Positions 42,594-52,200 are shown, counted from the first letter of the stretch. The stretch is DNA of 64,000 nt from Pseudomonas laurylsulfatiphila (GCF_002934665.1 NZ_NIRS01000006.1:310001-374000), one strand, 5' to 3'. A program made the numbers and translations. The notes: generated by a model not told the origin, from the letters alone.

Positions 42594-45086
42594 ATGACCC
42601 GTTCCCCGTTCCGCCGTCTTGTGTTTGGCACCCTGCGCCGACTGTTGTACCTCTGGGTTCGCTCGGAGACGATCAACCAGTCGTCGTTCACCCTCAACCT
42701 CGACCGCAGTCGTCCGGTGTTCTACGTCCTGCAAAACCCTTCGTTGACCGACCTTGCCGTGGTTGACACCGAGTGCAGCAAGGCCGGTCTGCCGCGCCCC
42801 GTGCTACCGGTATCGGTGGGCAACCTGCTGGAACCGGCCGCGTTCTTCTACCTGACGCCGGACCCGGACTGGCTCGGCCGCCAGGACAAGCGCGGCGCGC
42901 CGCCAACCTTGACTCGCCTGGTCAGCGCCCTGAGCCAGAACGCTGCCGAAGACGCGCAGATCATTCCAGTCAGCGTGTTCTGGGGTCAGTCGCCGGACAG
43001 CGAAAACAGCCCGTGGAAACTCCTGTTCGCCGATAGCTGGGCGGTGACCGGGCGTCTGCGTCGCTTGCTGAGCATCATCGTGTTGGGGCGCAAGACCCGC
43101 GTGCAGTTCTCCGCGCCGATCCACCTGCGCGAACTGATCGAGCACAACAAAGGCCACGAGCGAACCGTGCGCATGGCCCAGCGCATCCTGCGGGTGCACT
43201 TTCGCAACCTGAAGGCGGCGGTGATCGGCCCGGACATTTCCCACCGTCGCAACCTGGTCAAGGGCCTGCTGAACCAGCCGCAGGTCAGACAAGCGATCCT
43301 CGACGAAGCCGAACGCGAGAACATTTCACCGGAAAAAGCCAAGGCCCAGGCCTTGCGCTATGGTAACGAAATCGCCTCGGACTACACCTACACCGCCATC
43401 CGTTTTATGGAAGTGGTGCTGAGCTGGTTCTGGAACAAGATCTACGACGGCATCAAGGTCAACCACATCGAAGGCGTGCAGAAGGTCGCCCAGGGTCACG
43501 AAGTGATCTACGTCCCCTGCCACCGCAGCCATATCGATTATCTGCTGCTGTCCTACCTGCTGTTCCGCAACGGCCTGACCCCGCCGCACATCGCCGCCGG
43601 GATCAACCTGAACATGCCGGTGATCGGCGGCCTGCTGCGTCGTGGCGGTGCGTTTTTCATGCGCCGAACGTTCAAGGGCAACCCGCTGTACACCTCGGTG
43701 TTCAACGAATACCTGCACACCCTGTTCACCAAGGGCTTCCCGGTGGAGTATTTCGTCGAGGGCGGTCGTTCGCGCACCGGGCGAATGCTGCAACCGAAGA
43801 CCGGGATGCTGGCGATCACCCTGCGCAGCTTCCTGCGTTCGTCGCGCATGCCGATCGTGTTCGTGCCGGTGTACATCGGCTACGAGCGCGTACTGGAAGG
43901 CCGGACCTACCTCGGCGAGTTGCGCGGTGCGGCCAAGAAGAAAGAATCGATCTTCGACATCTTCAAAGTCATCGGCGCACTCAAGCAGCGCTTCGGCCAG
44001 GTAGCGGTGAACTTCGGCGAGCCGATCAAACTCGCGGAATTCCTCGACAGCGAACAGCCGGACTGGCGCCAACAGGAACTCGGCCCGCAGTTCAGACCGG
44101 CCTGGCTCAACGAAACCACCAACCGCCTCGGCGAGAAGGTTGCCCAGCATCTGAACGAAGCAGCAGCGATCAACCCGGTCAACCTCGTTGCCCTCGCACT
44201 GCTGTCCACCAGCCGCCTGGCCCTGGACGACCGCGCCATGGCACGGGTGCTCGACCTGTATCTGGCGCTGCTGCGCAAGGTGCCGTACTCGCCGCACACC
44301 ACCCTGCCGGAAGGTGACGGCCGGACGCTGATCGAACACGTGAAGGACATGGACCTGCTGTCCGAGCAGAGCGATGCCTTGGGCAAGATTCTGTATCTGG
44401 ATGAACAGAACGCCGTCCTGATGACCTACTACCGCAACAACGTATTGCACATCTTCGCCCTGCCAGCGCTGCTGGCGAGCTTCTTCCAGAGCGCCTCGCG
44501 CATGAGCCGCGAACAGATCCTGCGCTACACCCGCGCGCTGTACCCGTACCTGCAAGCGGAGCTGTTCATTCGCTGGTCGCTGGACGAATTGGATGCAGTG
44601 ATCGACCAGTGGCTGGAAGCGTTCGTCGAGCAAGGCCTGCTGCGTTTCGAGAACGACGTGTACCTGCGCCCGGCGCCAAGCTCGCGGCATTTCGTGCTGC
44701 TGACGCTGCTGTCGAAAAGCATCGCCCAGACCCTGCAGCGCTTCTACATGACCGTGTCCCTGCTGCTCAACAGCGGCCAGAACAGCATCAGCGCCGAAGA
44801 GCTGGAAGACCTGTGCACGGTCATGGCCCAGCGCCTGTCGATCCTGCATGGCCTGAACGCCCCGGAGTTCTTCGACAAGAGCCTGTTCCGCCACTTCATC
44901 CAGACGATGCTCGACCTTGACGTGCTCAAGCGCGATGAAGCGGGCAAGCTCAGTTATCACGAACTGCTCGGCGAACTGGCCGAAGGCGCGGCCAAACGGG
45001 TGTTGCCGGCGGAGATCCGTTTGTCGATCCGGCAGGTGGCGTTGCATCGCAGTGAAGATGCGGCGGAGTTGGTAACGCCAGTCTGA
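42594..45086 (+). CDS. plsB: Glycerol-3-phosphate 1-O-acyltransferase
   Basis: Membrane-associated enzyme acylating sn-glycerol-3-phosphate to lysophosphatidic acid, upstream of cdsA in phospholipid synthesis. The acyltransferase motifs are clear: CHRSHIDYLLLSY (HX4D, near residues 305-318), the RRGGAFFMRRTF block, FVEGGRSRTGRM and PVYIGYERV. 830 residues, the normal large PlsB form with long N- and C-terminal regions. The next operon starts after 169 bases without a clear terminator. In P. aeruginosa plsB lies near mexK, as here. Confidence 0.97.
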   Translation: MTRSPFRRLVFGTLRRLLYLWVRSETINQSSFTLNLDRSRPVFYVLQNPSLTDLAVVDTECSKAGLPRPVLPVSVGNLLEPAAFFYLTPDPDWLGRQDKRGAPPTLTRLVSALSQNAAEDAQIIPVSVFWGQSPDSENSPWKLLFADSWAVTGRLRRLLSIIVLGRKTRVQFSAPIHLRELIEHNKGHERTVRMAQRILRVHFRNLKAAVIGPDISHRRNLVKGLLNQPQVRQAILDEAERENISPEKAKAQALRYGNEIASDYTYTAIRFMEVVLSWFWNKIYDGIKVNHIEGVQKVAQGHEVIYVPCHRSHIDYLLLSYLLFRNGLTPPHIAAGINLNMPVIGGLLRRGGAFFMRRTFKGNPLYTSVFNEYLHTLFTKGFPVEYFVEGGRSRTGRMLQPKTGMLAITLRSFLRSSRMPIVFVPVYIGYERVLEGRTYLGELRGAAKKKESIFDIFKVIGALKQRFGQVAVNFGEPIKLAEFLDSEQPDWRQQELGPQFRPAWLNETTNRLGEKVAQHLNEAAAINPVNLVALALLSTSRLALDDRAMARVLDLYLALLRKVPYSPHTTLPEGDGRTLIEHVKDMDLLSEQSDALGKILYLDEQNAVLMTYYRNNVLHIFALPALLASFFQSASRMSREQILRYTRALYPYLQAELFIRWSLDELDAVIDQWLEAFVEQGLLRFENDVYLRPAPSSRHFVLLTLLSKSIAQTLQRFYMTVSLLLNSGQNSISAEELEDLCTVMAQRLSILHGLNAPEFFDKSLFRHFIQTMLDLDVLKRDEAGKLSYHELLGELAEGAAKRVLPAEIRLSIRQVALHRSEDAAELVTPV

Positions 45087-45255
45087 ATCACTCAGATCAC
45101 TGCGCGTGGGTTTTATGACTGAAGCAAGGACGCTTCTGACTCATGTCAATCCAACTTCGCCCCTATCCGCAGGAATCCCCCTACATTGAAATCGCTACCT
45201 CGACCCTATGCTGGGCCCTCGTCACTACCGACGATCAATCGATAAGGAAATCAAT

Positions 45256-45591
45256 ATGAGCAGCGAACCCCTCTTCATCATCATCGGCAGAGTGTATTAC
45301 CTGGAAAAAATTGGGCTGCCGCCTAACTCGACTCTTCATGTCCGCCTGCTGGATGTCAGCCTGCAAGATGTCGTCGCGAAGGAACTGGACGTACAGATCA
45401 CTACCAATGCAGAAAAAGCCGGGCTGGGCTTCAACCTGGCGTGCAACCTTGCTGATGCCCGGCCCGGCCATACCTATGCGATCAGCGCGAGTATCACCCA
45501 CTAAGACCGCCTGCTCTTCGCCACCACTCAACAACACCAGGTAGAGCTGGGGGATGATGTAGAGCAGGAAGTGCTGGTCAACCTCGTCTGA
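45256..45591 (+). pseudogene. YbaY-like gene interrupted by an in-frame TAA
   Basis: The open part (45256-45504, 82 residues) starts MSSEPLFIIIGRVYYLEKIG and stops at TAA 45502-45504. The same frame continues without interruption as DRLLFATTQQHQVELGDD and ends at TGA 45589-45591. The continuation aligns with the end of the next gene's product (DGKLMFITTEHHAVRLDG), so the family domain spans the stop. A single-base change of a sense codon to TAA explains it. Unlike its neighbour it has no signal peptide or lipobox. Either a recent pseudogene, a truncated product, or a sequencing error. Confidence 0.75.
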
Positions 45592-45690
45592 AAACACCCC
45601 CGAGGCAAGTTGGGCGATATCCTCGGTAAAATCCGTTAAATTGTCGTTGGCGCCGGTCTTCTTCGGGCGCCAATGACAAGGATCCGCTTC

Positions 45691-46089
45691 ATGAAAAAAC
45701 TCTCTCTCCTCGGGCTTACGGTTTTGCTCGGCGCCTGCCAATCCCTGCAACCTGCCCCGAAGACCAGCCTCTACGGCGAAGTCTTTTACCTGCAACGCAG
45801 CGCTCTGCCGCCCACAGCTACCCTGAGCGTGAGCTTGCAGGACGTGTCTCTGGCCGACGCACCGGCCATTGTCCTCGACGAACAGAACGGTCCGGTCAAA
45901 GGCCAGGTGCCACTGCCGTTTCATCTGAGTTACGATCCGGCACAGGTCAAACCAGGCCATCGCTACTCGGTCAGCGCGCGCATCGAAGTCGACGGAAAGC
46001 TGATGTTCATCACCACCGAACACCATGCCGTGCGTCTTGATGGCAAGGACCCGCAACCGCTGAAAATCCGCGTCGACGCCGTTCGCTAA
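45691..46089 (+). CDS. YbaY-family lipoprotein
   Basis: Probable outer-membrane lipoprotein of 132 residues. The signal peptide MKKLSLLGLTVLLGAC has a lipobox LGAC with the acylated Cys16 followed by Gln. The remaining domain (YGEVFYLQRSALPPTATLSV; PGHRYSVSARIEVDGKLMFI) matches the YbaY/YscW beta-sandwich family, whose cellular role is not established. An upstream start six codons earlier would spoil the signal peptide. It is a tandem paralogue of the broken gene before it. Confidence 0.85.
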   Translation: MKKLSLLGLTVLLGACQSLQPAPKTSLYGEVFYLQRSALPPTATLSVSLQDVSLADAPAIVLDEQNGPVKGQVPLPFHLSYDPAQVKPGHRYSVSARIEVDGKLMFITTEHHAVRLDGKDPQPLKIRVDAVR

Positions 46090-46118
46090 CTCTCTCTTTT
46101 CTGAACAAGGAAGCTGCC

Positions 46119-46808
46119 ATGCTCCGCCCTACCCTTCGTTTTGCCGGCCTGTGCGCAGGTTTGATGATCTGTGCCAACGCCCTGGCGCTATCCCTCAGCG
46201 ACCTGTCGCAGAAAGACGCCACCGGCGGGCTCAAGGACGCACTGACCCAAGGCGCGCAACTGGCCGTGAAACAGCTCGGCACCCCGGGCGGCTTCAGCAA
46301 CAACCCGGATGTAAAAATCGAACTGCCGGGCAAACTGGGCAAGGTCGCGAGTAAAATGAAACAGTTCGGCATGGGTGACCAGGTCGATGAACTGGAAGCC
46401 AGCATGAACAAAGCGGCCGAAACCGCCGTGACCCAAGCCCAGCCAATCCTCGTCGATGCCGTGAAGAAAATGACCGTGGAAGACGCCAAGGGCATCCTCA
46501 GCGGCGGCAACGACTCGGCCACCCAATACCTCAACAAGACCAGCCGCGAACAGATCCGCGCCAAGTTCCTGCCTATCGTCAAGCAAGCCACCGACAAGGT
46601 CGGCCTGGCCCAGCAGTACAACTCGTTCGCCGGACAAGCGGCAACCATGGGCGTATTGGACGCGAAGAATGCCAACGTCGAAAACTACGTCACCGAACAG
46701 GCGTTGAATGGCTTGTTCGAAATAATCGGCAAACAGGAAGAAACCATCCGCCAGAACCCGGCGGCTGCGGCGACCAGTTTGGCGAAGAAGGTATTTGGGA
46801 CCTTGTAA
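46119..46808 (+). CDS. DUF4197 periplasmic protein
   Basis: Exported protein of 229 residues with a signal peptide cleaved after about Ala23 (ANALA|LSL). The mature part is mostly helical and matches the DUF4197 family: DATGGLKDALTQGAQLAVKQ near the N-terminus and YVTEQALNGLFEIIGKQEE near the C-terminus. Function unknown. It is 29 bases downstream of the YbaY lipoprotein gene, with which it is probably cotranscribed, and is followed by a terminator. Confidence 0.85.
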   Translation: MLRPTLRFAGLCAGLMICANALALSLSDLSQKDATGGLKDALTQGAQLAVKQLGTPGGFSNNPDVKIELPGKLGKVASKMKQFGMGDQVDELEASMNKAAETAVTQAQPILVDAVKKMTVEDAKGILSGGNDSATQYLNKTSREQIRAKFLPIVKQATDKVGLAQQYNSFAGQAATMGVLDAKNANVENYVTEQALNGLFEIIGKQEETIRQNPAAAATSLAKKVFGTL

Positions 46809-46830
46809 TTTTCAACTGACGGCAACAACC

Positions 46831-46867
46831 AAAAGCCCGCCGACCTTCAAAGGTTCAGCGGGCTTTT
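46831..46867. terminator. Bidirectional terminator
   Basis: Stem AAAAGCCCGC / GCGGGCTTTT with a 17-base loop that can pair further (GACCTT with AGGTTC). It serves the DUF4197 gene on the plus strand and the DUF6124-type gene on the minus strand, whose stop is 9 bases away. Confidence 0.85.
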
Positions 46868-46875
46868 CCGTTGGG

Positions 46876-47157
46876 CTATTGAGGCGAATCCAATTGATCC
46901 AGCACGCGATTCACCGATAGCTGCGCCAGGACAATCATCTGCTGAATGCCGAGTGCCAGATTGCAGGTTGGGCCGGTCAGGATGGACGACAGTTCGGTTG
47001 CCATTACATTGGCTGAGGCGAGGGTTTCGTAGGCATGGACCAGCAGGGTTTCGGAGTCGACGCCTGGGTGGATGGTGAAAATTGGGCAGGGGCGGTTTGA
47101 AATTCTCGTTTGTTTCTCGGATTCAGAGGCAGAGTAATCAGGACTGTCTTTGATCAT
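46876..47157 (-). CDS. Small DUF6124/DUF3077-type protein
   Basis: Protein of 93 residues without signal or membrane segment. The C-terminal two thirds (IHPGVDSETLLVHAYETLAS; NLALGIQQMIVLAQLSVNRV) match a helical family that is common, often in many paralogues, in Pseudomonas and has no known function. The N-terminal 25 residues are polar and variable. It is monocistronic, ending at a shared terminator. A repeat-rich region begins upstream of it. Confidence 0.7.
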   Translation of the reverse strand: MIKDSPDYSASESEKQTRISNRPCPIFTIHPGVDSETLLVHAYETLASANVMATELSSILTGPTCNLALGIQQMIVLAQLSVNRVLDQLDSPQ

Positions 47158-47337
47158 TGCGAAGCTCCCAAAGTAGGCGCCTAACGACTATTCGCGGGCT
47201 TGCAGTCCCGGTCGCTGAATTGGCAGCGACGGACAAAGGCTAGAGATCGTGCTTCTGACGGGCAAGCTGAAAGTCTTGTGGGAATGGTCTGAATGGTTGG
47301 CTTGGGCGGTAAACGTTGTTGACTGTTGGGCAGCCAT

Positions 47338-47501
47338 CGCGAGCAAGCTCGCTCCCACAGTTGGGCCGGGGACATCTGAAAGAAATTGGTCGGCTGTCAG
47401 GCCGCCTTCGCGAGCAGGCTCGCTCCCACAATTTGACCGAGTACATCTGAAAGAAATTGGTCGGCTGTCAGGCCGCCTTCGCGAGCAGGCTCGCTCCCAC
47501 A
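47338..47501. repeat. Three REPs in direct orientation, two inside a 71-bp tandem unit
   Basis: REP cores (CGCGAGCNNGCTCGCTCCCACA) occur three times in the same orientation, ending at about 47359, 47430 and 47501. A 59-base stretch at 47372-47430 is repeated without a visible difference at 47443-47501, giving a 71-base period. The first REP carries AAG and the later two CAG in the loop. No coding potential. This stretch, with 47158-47337 upstream where I see only the putative promoter region of the DUF6124 gene, fills part of a 760-base gene-free gap. Confidence 0.8.
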
Positions 47502-47617
47502 GAAGAGCAAAGGCAGATCGGCGTACACCTTCGATCTTCACCACTCAACAGGCCGAGCGTTAGCTCGCCTGCCGCTCTTGATCTTGATCCACCCGCCCCC
47601 TCGGCAGGCTGAGTGGA

Positions 47618-47831
47618 GGCGTTCATCCGGGGGTGGGCGCGCAGCGCCGTTCGGCGAAGCCGAACACATCGAGAGGAGGTCGAAGCGAAGCCGACCGGAG
47701 GCGATGCCCCCGGATGAATGCCGGAGCGAAGGAACCCCGAGCCTCAGCGAGGGGCCGTACGTAAGGGGCGAGACCTTTGGTTACTTTGGGGCGTTTGCCA
47801 AAGTGACCCGCTGTAAGAGCGGAACCATAAG
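47618..47831. repeat. Structured interspersed repeat, left part (split by IS)
   Basis: A compact series of inverted repeats. GGCGTTCATCCGGGGG (47618-47633) pairs with CCCCCGGATGAATGCC (47707-47722) with one mismatch. Inside is the perfect hairpin GTTCGGCGAAGCCGAAC (47649-47665). GGTTACTTTGG (47779-47789) pairs with CCAAAGTGACC (47798-47808). The sequence continues at 49208 once the IS is removed. I recognise it as a sequence scattered through fluorescens-group genomes but cannot name its family with certainty. It may begin upstream, near 47585. Confidence 0.65.
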
Positions 47832-47918
47832 CAATGGGATGGACTCCTCCTCACCTCGGCATCTTGAGTGCCAGACTGAAGGTGCGAACCGCAGTCAACC
47901 GTGAGAAGGAGTCCACAC

Positions 47919-48950
47919 ATGAAGCTTATGCGCATTGGGGTCGACTTGGCCAAGAACGTGTTTCAGATCCACGGCGTGGATCGTCATGAGCAGCCAGTCT
48001 GGCGGCAGCGTCTGCCTCGCGATCGCTGGCTGCAAACGGTGCTGGAGAAGATCGAACCCGGCTGTGAGATCGGCATGGAAAGTTGCGGTGGTGCGCACCA
48101 TTGGGCGCGGCAACTACAAGCACGCGGATTTCGGGTGAGGCTGATCGCGCCGCAGTTCGTCAAACCGTACGTCAAGAGCAACAAGAACGACGCCAACGAT
48201 GCCGAGGCAATCTGCGAAGCGATGAGCCGCCCCAGCATGCGCTTCGTCGCCGTCAAGACCATCGAACAACAGGATATCCAGGCGACGCATCGCATCCGGG
48301 CCGGCTTAATCGAGCAGCGGACGGCCAAAGCCAATCAGATTCGTGGGCTGATCGCCGAGTACGGTCTCGTTGCGCCGAAGGAATTACTGATGCTGCGTCG
48401 CGCAATACCGTGCTGGCTAGAAGATGCAGATAACGGTTTGACGGCACGCTTTCGTCGTCTGCTGAATGGCTTGTGGGATGACCTGCGCGCACTTGATGAG
48501 CGCGTGAGCGAACTCGATGGCGAGATATCTGCGATCGCGGCAAGTGAGCCATCGGCCGTCCGTTTGCAACAACTGCGTGGCGTCGGCCCGATGATTGCCA
48601 CTGCGCTAGTTGCTGCCATCGGTGATGCCAGTCAGTTTGCTAACGGCCGACAACTGGCCGCCTCGCTAGGGCTGACGCCAAAGCAACACAGCTCTGGCGG
48701 CAAGGATCGACTGCTTGGCATCAGCAAACGTGGGGATGCTTATCTGCGAACGCTGATGATCCACGGTGCGCGGTCGGCACTGCGCACAGCCAAATCCAAA
48801 GACGATCGACTCAGCCAATGGGCTGTCCGTTTAGCCGAGCGCTCACATCCCAACGTGGCCGCCATCGCACTGGCCAACAAAACTGCACGCATGGCTTGGG
48901 CGATGCTGCGCAATGGCACTGATTACCAACCGGGTCGGGCAGCGGCCTGA
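47919..48950 (+). CDS. IS110-family transposase (DEDD recombinase)
   Basis: Site-specific recombinase of 343 residues, intact. The RuvC-like N-terminal domain shows the DEDD set at Asp9 (RIGVDLAKNVFQI), Glu54 (IGMESCGG), Asp91 and Asp94 (KNDANDAEA). The C-terminal transposase_20 domain has LQQLRGVGPMIATALVAAIG and HSSGGKDRLLGISKRGD, holding the conserved serines at about 258-259. Start ATG preceded by GAGAAGGAGT. Enzymes of this family move the element using a bridge/seek RNA encoded by the IS itself. Confidence 0.95.
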   Translation: MKLMRIGVDLAKNVFQIHGVDRHEQPVWRQRLPRDRWLQTVLEKIEPGCEIGMESCGGAHHWARQLQARGFRVRLIAPQFVKPYVKSNKNDANDAEAICEAMSRPSMRFVAVKTIEQQDIQATHRIRAGLIEQRTAKANQIRGLIAEYGLVAPKELLMLRRAIPCWLEDADNGLTARFRRLLNGLWDDLRALDERVSELDGEISAIAASEPSAVRLQQLRGVGPMIATALVAAIGDASQFANGRQLAASLGLTPKQHSSGGKDRLLGISKRGDAYLRTLMIHGARSALRTAKSKDDRLSQWAVRLAERSHPNVAAIALANKTARMAWAMLRNGTDYQPGRAAA

Positions 48951-49207
48951 TCCATTCATCCCGGGAGAAGCCCCACACACCACGATTGCGAAGCAACCCG
49001 AGCAATGGCAAACCGGTCGAACCGGCGTCGGCAAAACCCTTTAACGTCCAGGTGCGTAAAGCACGTAAAAGCGATTGGGAGCTGACGCGCGAATAGCCCA
49101 TCATGGCCCTGCATCAAAACGATGCCGCAGTAAGAGGTCGAATATACGTGTGCAGTCGGCACGGGCGCCAAAGCGAAGGAGGCTTGCAACGAGGAGGAGT
49201 CCATATA
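48951..49207 (+). ncRNA. Predicted bridge/seek RNA region of the IS
   Basis: In IS1111-type elements the guide RNA lies between the transposase stop and the right end. This stretch is non-coding, of suitable length (257 bases), and contains foldable pairs such as ACCGGTCGAACCGGCG and GTGCGTAAAGCACG. It also holds AGCAATGG (49001-49008), identical to the left target-IS junction at 47830-47837. The exact RNA ends and loops cannot be set by eye. Confidence 0.45.
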
Positions 49208-49277
49208 CGGCCGTTACCGCAGAAACGGATATGTACTCAATCAACCAGGAACCTGGTCGGCCCGAAGGCCGCCAAGG
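49208..49277. repeat. Structured interspersed repeat, right part
   Basis: Continuation of the repeat at 47618-47831 beyond the IS: CGGCCGTTACCGCAGAAACG, then an AGGAACCTGG half-palindrome and GGCCCGAAGGCC. It reaches to within a few bases of, or into, the mexK stop at 49278, so the end of the mexJK transcript would carry it. Confidence 0.6.
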
Positions 49278-52200
49278 TCAAACGGGTTCTTCGCGAACGC
49301 GGAACCAGGCCGCATAAAGCGCAGGCAAAAACAGCAGCGTCAACGCCGTAGCAACGATCAACCCCCCCATGATCGCCACCGCCATCGGCCCAAAGAACAC
49401 ACTGCGTGACAACGGAATCATCGCCAGAACAGCCGCAAGTGCCGTCAACACAATCGGCCGGAACCGCCGCACCGTCGCCTCGATGATCGCCTGCCAAGGC
49501 TTCAACCCGGCAGCAATGTCCTGCTCGATCTGATCCACCAGAATCACCGAGTTACGCATGATCATCCCCGACAAGGCGATAGTCCCCAGCATCGCCACGA
49601 AACCGAATGGCTGGCGGAACACCAACAGAAACAGCGTCACCCCGATCAACCCCAGCGGCGCCGTCAGAAACACCATCGCCGTGCGCGAAAAACTGCGCAG
49701 TTGCAGCATCAGCAAGGTCAACACCACCACGATGAACAACGGCACGCCGGCCTTCACCGAGTTCTGTCCACGCGCCGAGTCTTCAACGGTGCCGCCGACA
49801 TCCAGCAAGTAGCCGTCAGGCAGTTCGGCGCGGATCGGATCGAGGGTCGGCATGATCTGCTGCACCAGTGTCGCCGGTTGCTGCTTGTCATAGATGTCTG
49901 CGCGAACCGTCACGTTAGGCAGGCGGTTGCGGTGCCAGATGATGCCCTCTTCAAAGCCGTACTCCAGGGTCGCGATCTGCGACAGCGCGACGCTGCGACC
50001 GTTATCGGTCGGCACCGCCAGGCTCGGCAGCAATGACAGCTCGGTGCGTTCATGCACGGTGCCGCGCAACAGGATCTCGATCAACTCGTTGTCTTCACGG
50101 TACTGGCTGACGCTGGAACCGGTGAGGGAGCTTTGCAGGAACTTCGACAGGTTCGCCGTGCTCACGCCCAGCGCCCGCGCGCGGTCCTGATCGATGTTCA
50201 GGTACACCACCTTGCTCGGTTCTTCCCAATCCAGGTGGACGTTGACCACATGCGGGTTCTCGCGAACCTTGGCCGCCACTTTGCGCGCCAGCGCCCGCAC
50301 CTCCTCGATGTGTTCCCCGGTCACGCGGAACTGTACCGGGTAGCCAACCGGCGGACCGTTTTCCAGACGCGTGACCCGCGAGCGCAGAGCGGGGAATTGC
50401 TCGTTGAGGGTGGAGATCAACCAGGTGCGCAGGGCTTCCCGTTCTTCGATGGTTTTCGCCAGAACGACAAACTGGGCGAAGCTCGCCGCCGGCAGTTGCT
50501 GATCCAGCGGCAGGTAGAAACGCGGCGAACCGGTGCCGACGTAGGCCACATAGTTGTCGATCCCTGCCTTGTCCTTGAGCAGCGCTTCGAGGCGTTTGAC
50601 CTCGTCGGCGGTGTTGCTCAGCGAAGCACCTTCGGCCAGTTTCAGGTCGACCATCAACTCCAGGCGACCCGATGCCGGGAAGAACTGCTGCGGCACAAAC
50701 TTGAACAGAACAATGGATGCGATGAACAACAGCACAGTCGCGGCGATCACGGTTTTGCGCCAGCGCACACACCATTCCACCAAACGCCGGACGCGCTGAT
50801 AGAACGGCGTGCCATACGGATCGGGTTGGCCGGCACCGTGCTTGGCGGCGTGAATCTTCGCCAGGTCCGGCAGGAGTTTTTCCCCGAGATACGGCACGAA
50901 AACCACAGCAGCCACCCACGACGCCAACAGCGCGATGGTGACCACCTCGAAGATCGAACGGGTGTATTCGCCAGTGCCCGATTGCGCCGTGGCAATCGGC
51001 AGAAAGCCGGCCGCGGTGATCAGCGTACCGGTGAGCATCGGGAACGCAGTGCTGGTCCAGGCGTAACTCGCGGCCTTGACCCGGTCGAACCCCTGCTCCA
51101 TTTTGATCGCCATCATTTCCACGGCGATGATCGCGTCGTCCACCAGCAAGCCCAGCGCCAGTACCAATGCACCGAGAGAAATCTTGTGCAGGCCGATGCC
51201 GAGGTAATACATGCTGGCAAACGTCATCGCCAGCACCAGCGGAATCGCCAGGGCCACCACCATGCCGGTGCGCACGCCGAGGGAGAAGAAGCTCACCAGC
51301 AACACGATGGCCAGCGCCTCGACCAGCACTTGCACGAACTCACCGACACCGGTTTTCACCGCCGCCGGCTGGTCGGAGACTTTGCGCAGCTCCATACCGG
51401 CCGGGAGGTTTTTCTGGATGCGGGCGAATTCGACTTCCAGTGCCTTGCCCAATACCAGGATGTCACCGCCGTCCTTCATCGCCACCGCCAGGCCGATGGC
51501 GTCCTGCGCCATGAAGCGCATGCGCGGCGCCGGAGGATCATTGAAACCACGCCGCACATCAGCCACATCGGAGATACGGAAGGTGCGATCGCCGACGCGG
51601 ATCGGGAAGTTCTTGATCTCCTCGACCGTCTGAAAATTCCCTGTCACCCGTAGCTGCAAGCGCTCGCTGCTGGTTTCGAAGAAGCCTGCCGTGGACACCG
51701 CGTTCTGCTCTTCAAGGGCTTGCTGGACAGCCGCCAGCGGCAAGCCGAGGGTGGCGAGCTTGACGTTGGAGAGTTCGATCCAGATTTTTTCGTCCTGCAA
51801 CCCCAGCAATTCGACCTTGCCCACATCCTTGACCCGTTGCAGCTGGATCTGGATACGGTCGGCGTAATCCTTGAGCACGGCGTAGTCGAAACCCGCGCCG
51901 GTCAGGGCGTAGATGTTGCCGAACGTAGTACCGAATTCATCGTTGAAGAACGGCCCCTGAATCCCCGGCGGCAAGGTATGACGGATGTCGCTGATTTTCT
52001 TGCGCACCTGATACCAGAGCTCCGGGATCTCATTGGAGTGCATGGAATCACGCGCAATGAAGGTGACCTGGGATTCCCCGGGCCGCGAGAACGAAACAAT
52101 GCGCTCGTACTCGCCGGTTTCCATCAGCTTTTTTTCGATGCGTTCGGTGACCTGGCGCGACACTTCCTCGGCGGTCGCGCCCGGCCAGTTGGTGCGAATC

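Larger units (their letters stand above)
47832..49207 (+). mobile_element. IS110-family element of the IS1111 type, complete
   Basis: A 1376-bp element. Subterminal 14-bp perfect inverted repeats ATGGACTCCTCCTC (47839-47852) and GAGGAGGAGTCCAT (49191-49204) lie 7 bases inside the left end and 3 bases inside the right end, the asymmetric layout of the IS1111 group. Joining the flanks gives ACCATAAG-CGGCCGTTACC, a smooth continuation of the structured repeat, with no target duplication. One shared C makes the ends uncertain by one base (47833-49208 equally possible). One intact transposase gene lies inside. The 257-base right non-coding part is the expected place of the guide RNA. Confidence 0.85.

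Noticed and set aside
47338..47501. Evenly spaced repeats resembling a tiny CRISPR array
   Set aside because: The repeated part is 59 bases with REP palindromes, the spacers are about 12 bases, and there are no cas genes.
47249..47563. Open frames across the REP array giving repeated SGSEPAREGG-like peptides
   Set aside because: These are translations of REP sequence, which appear in many frames and places in Pseudomonas genomes and are not genes.
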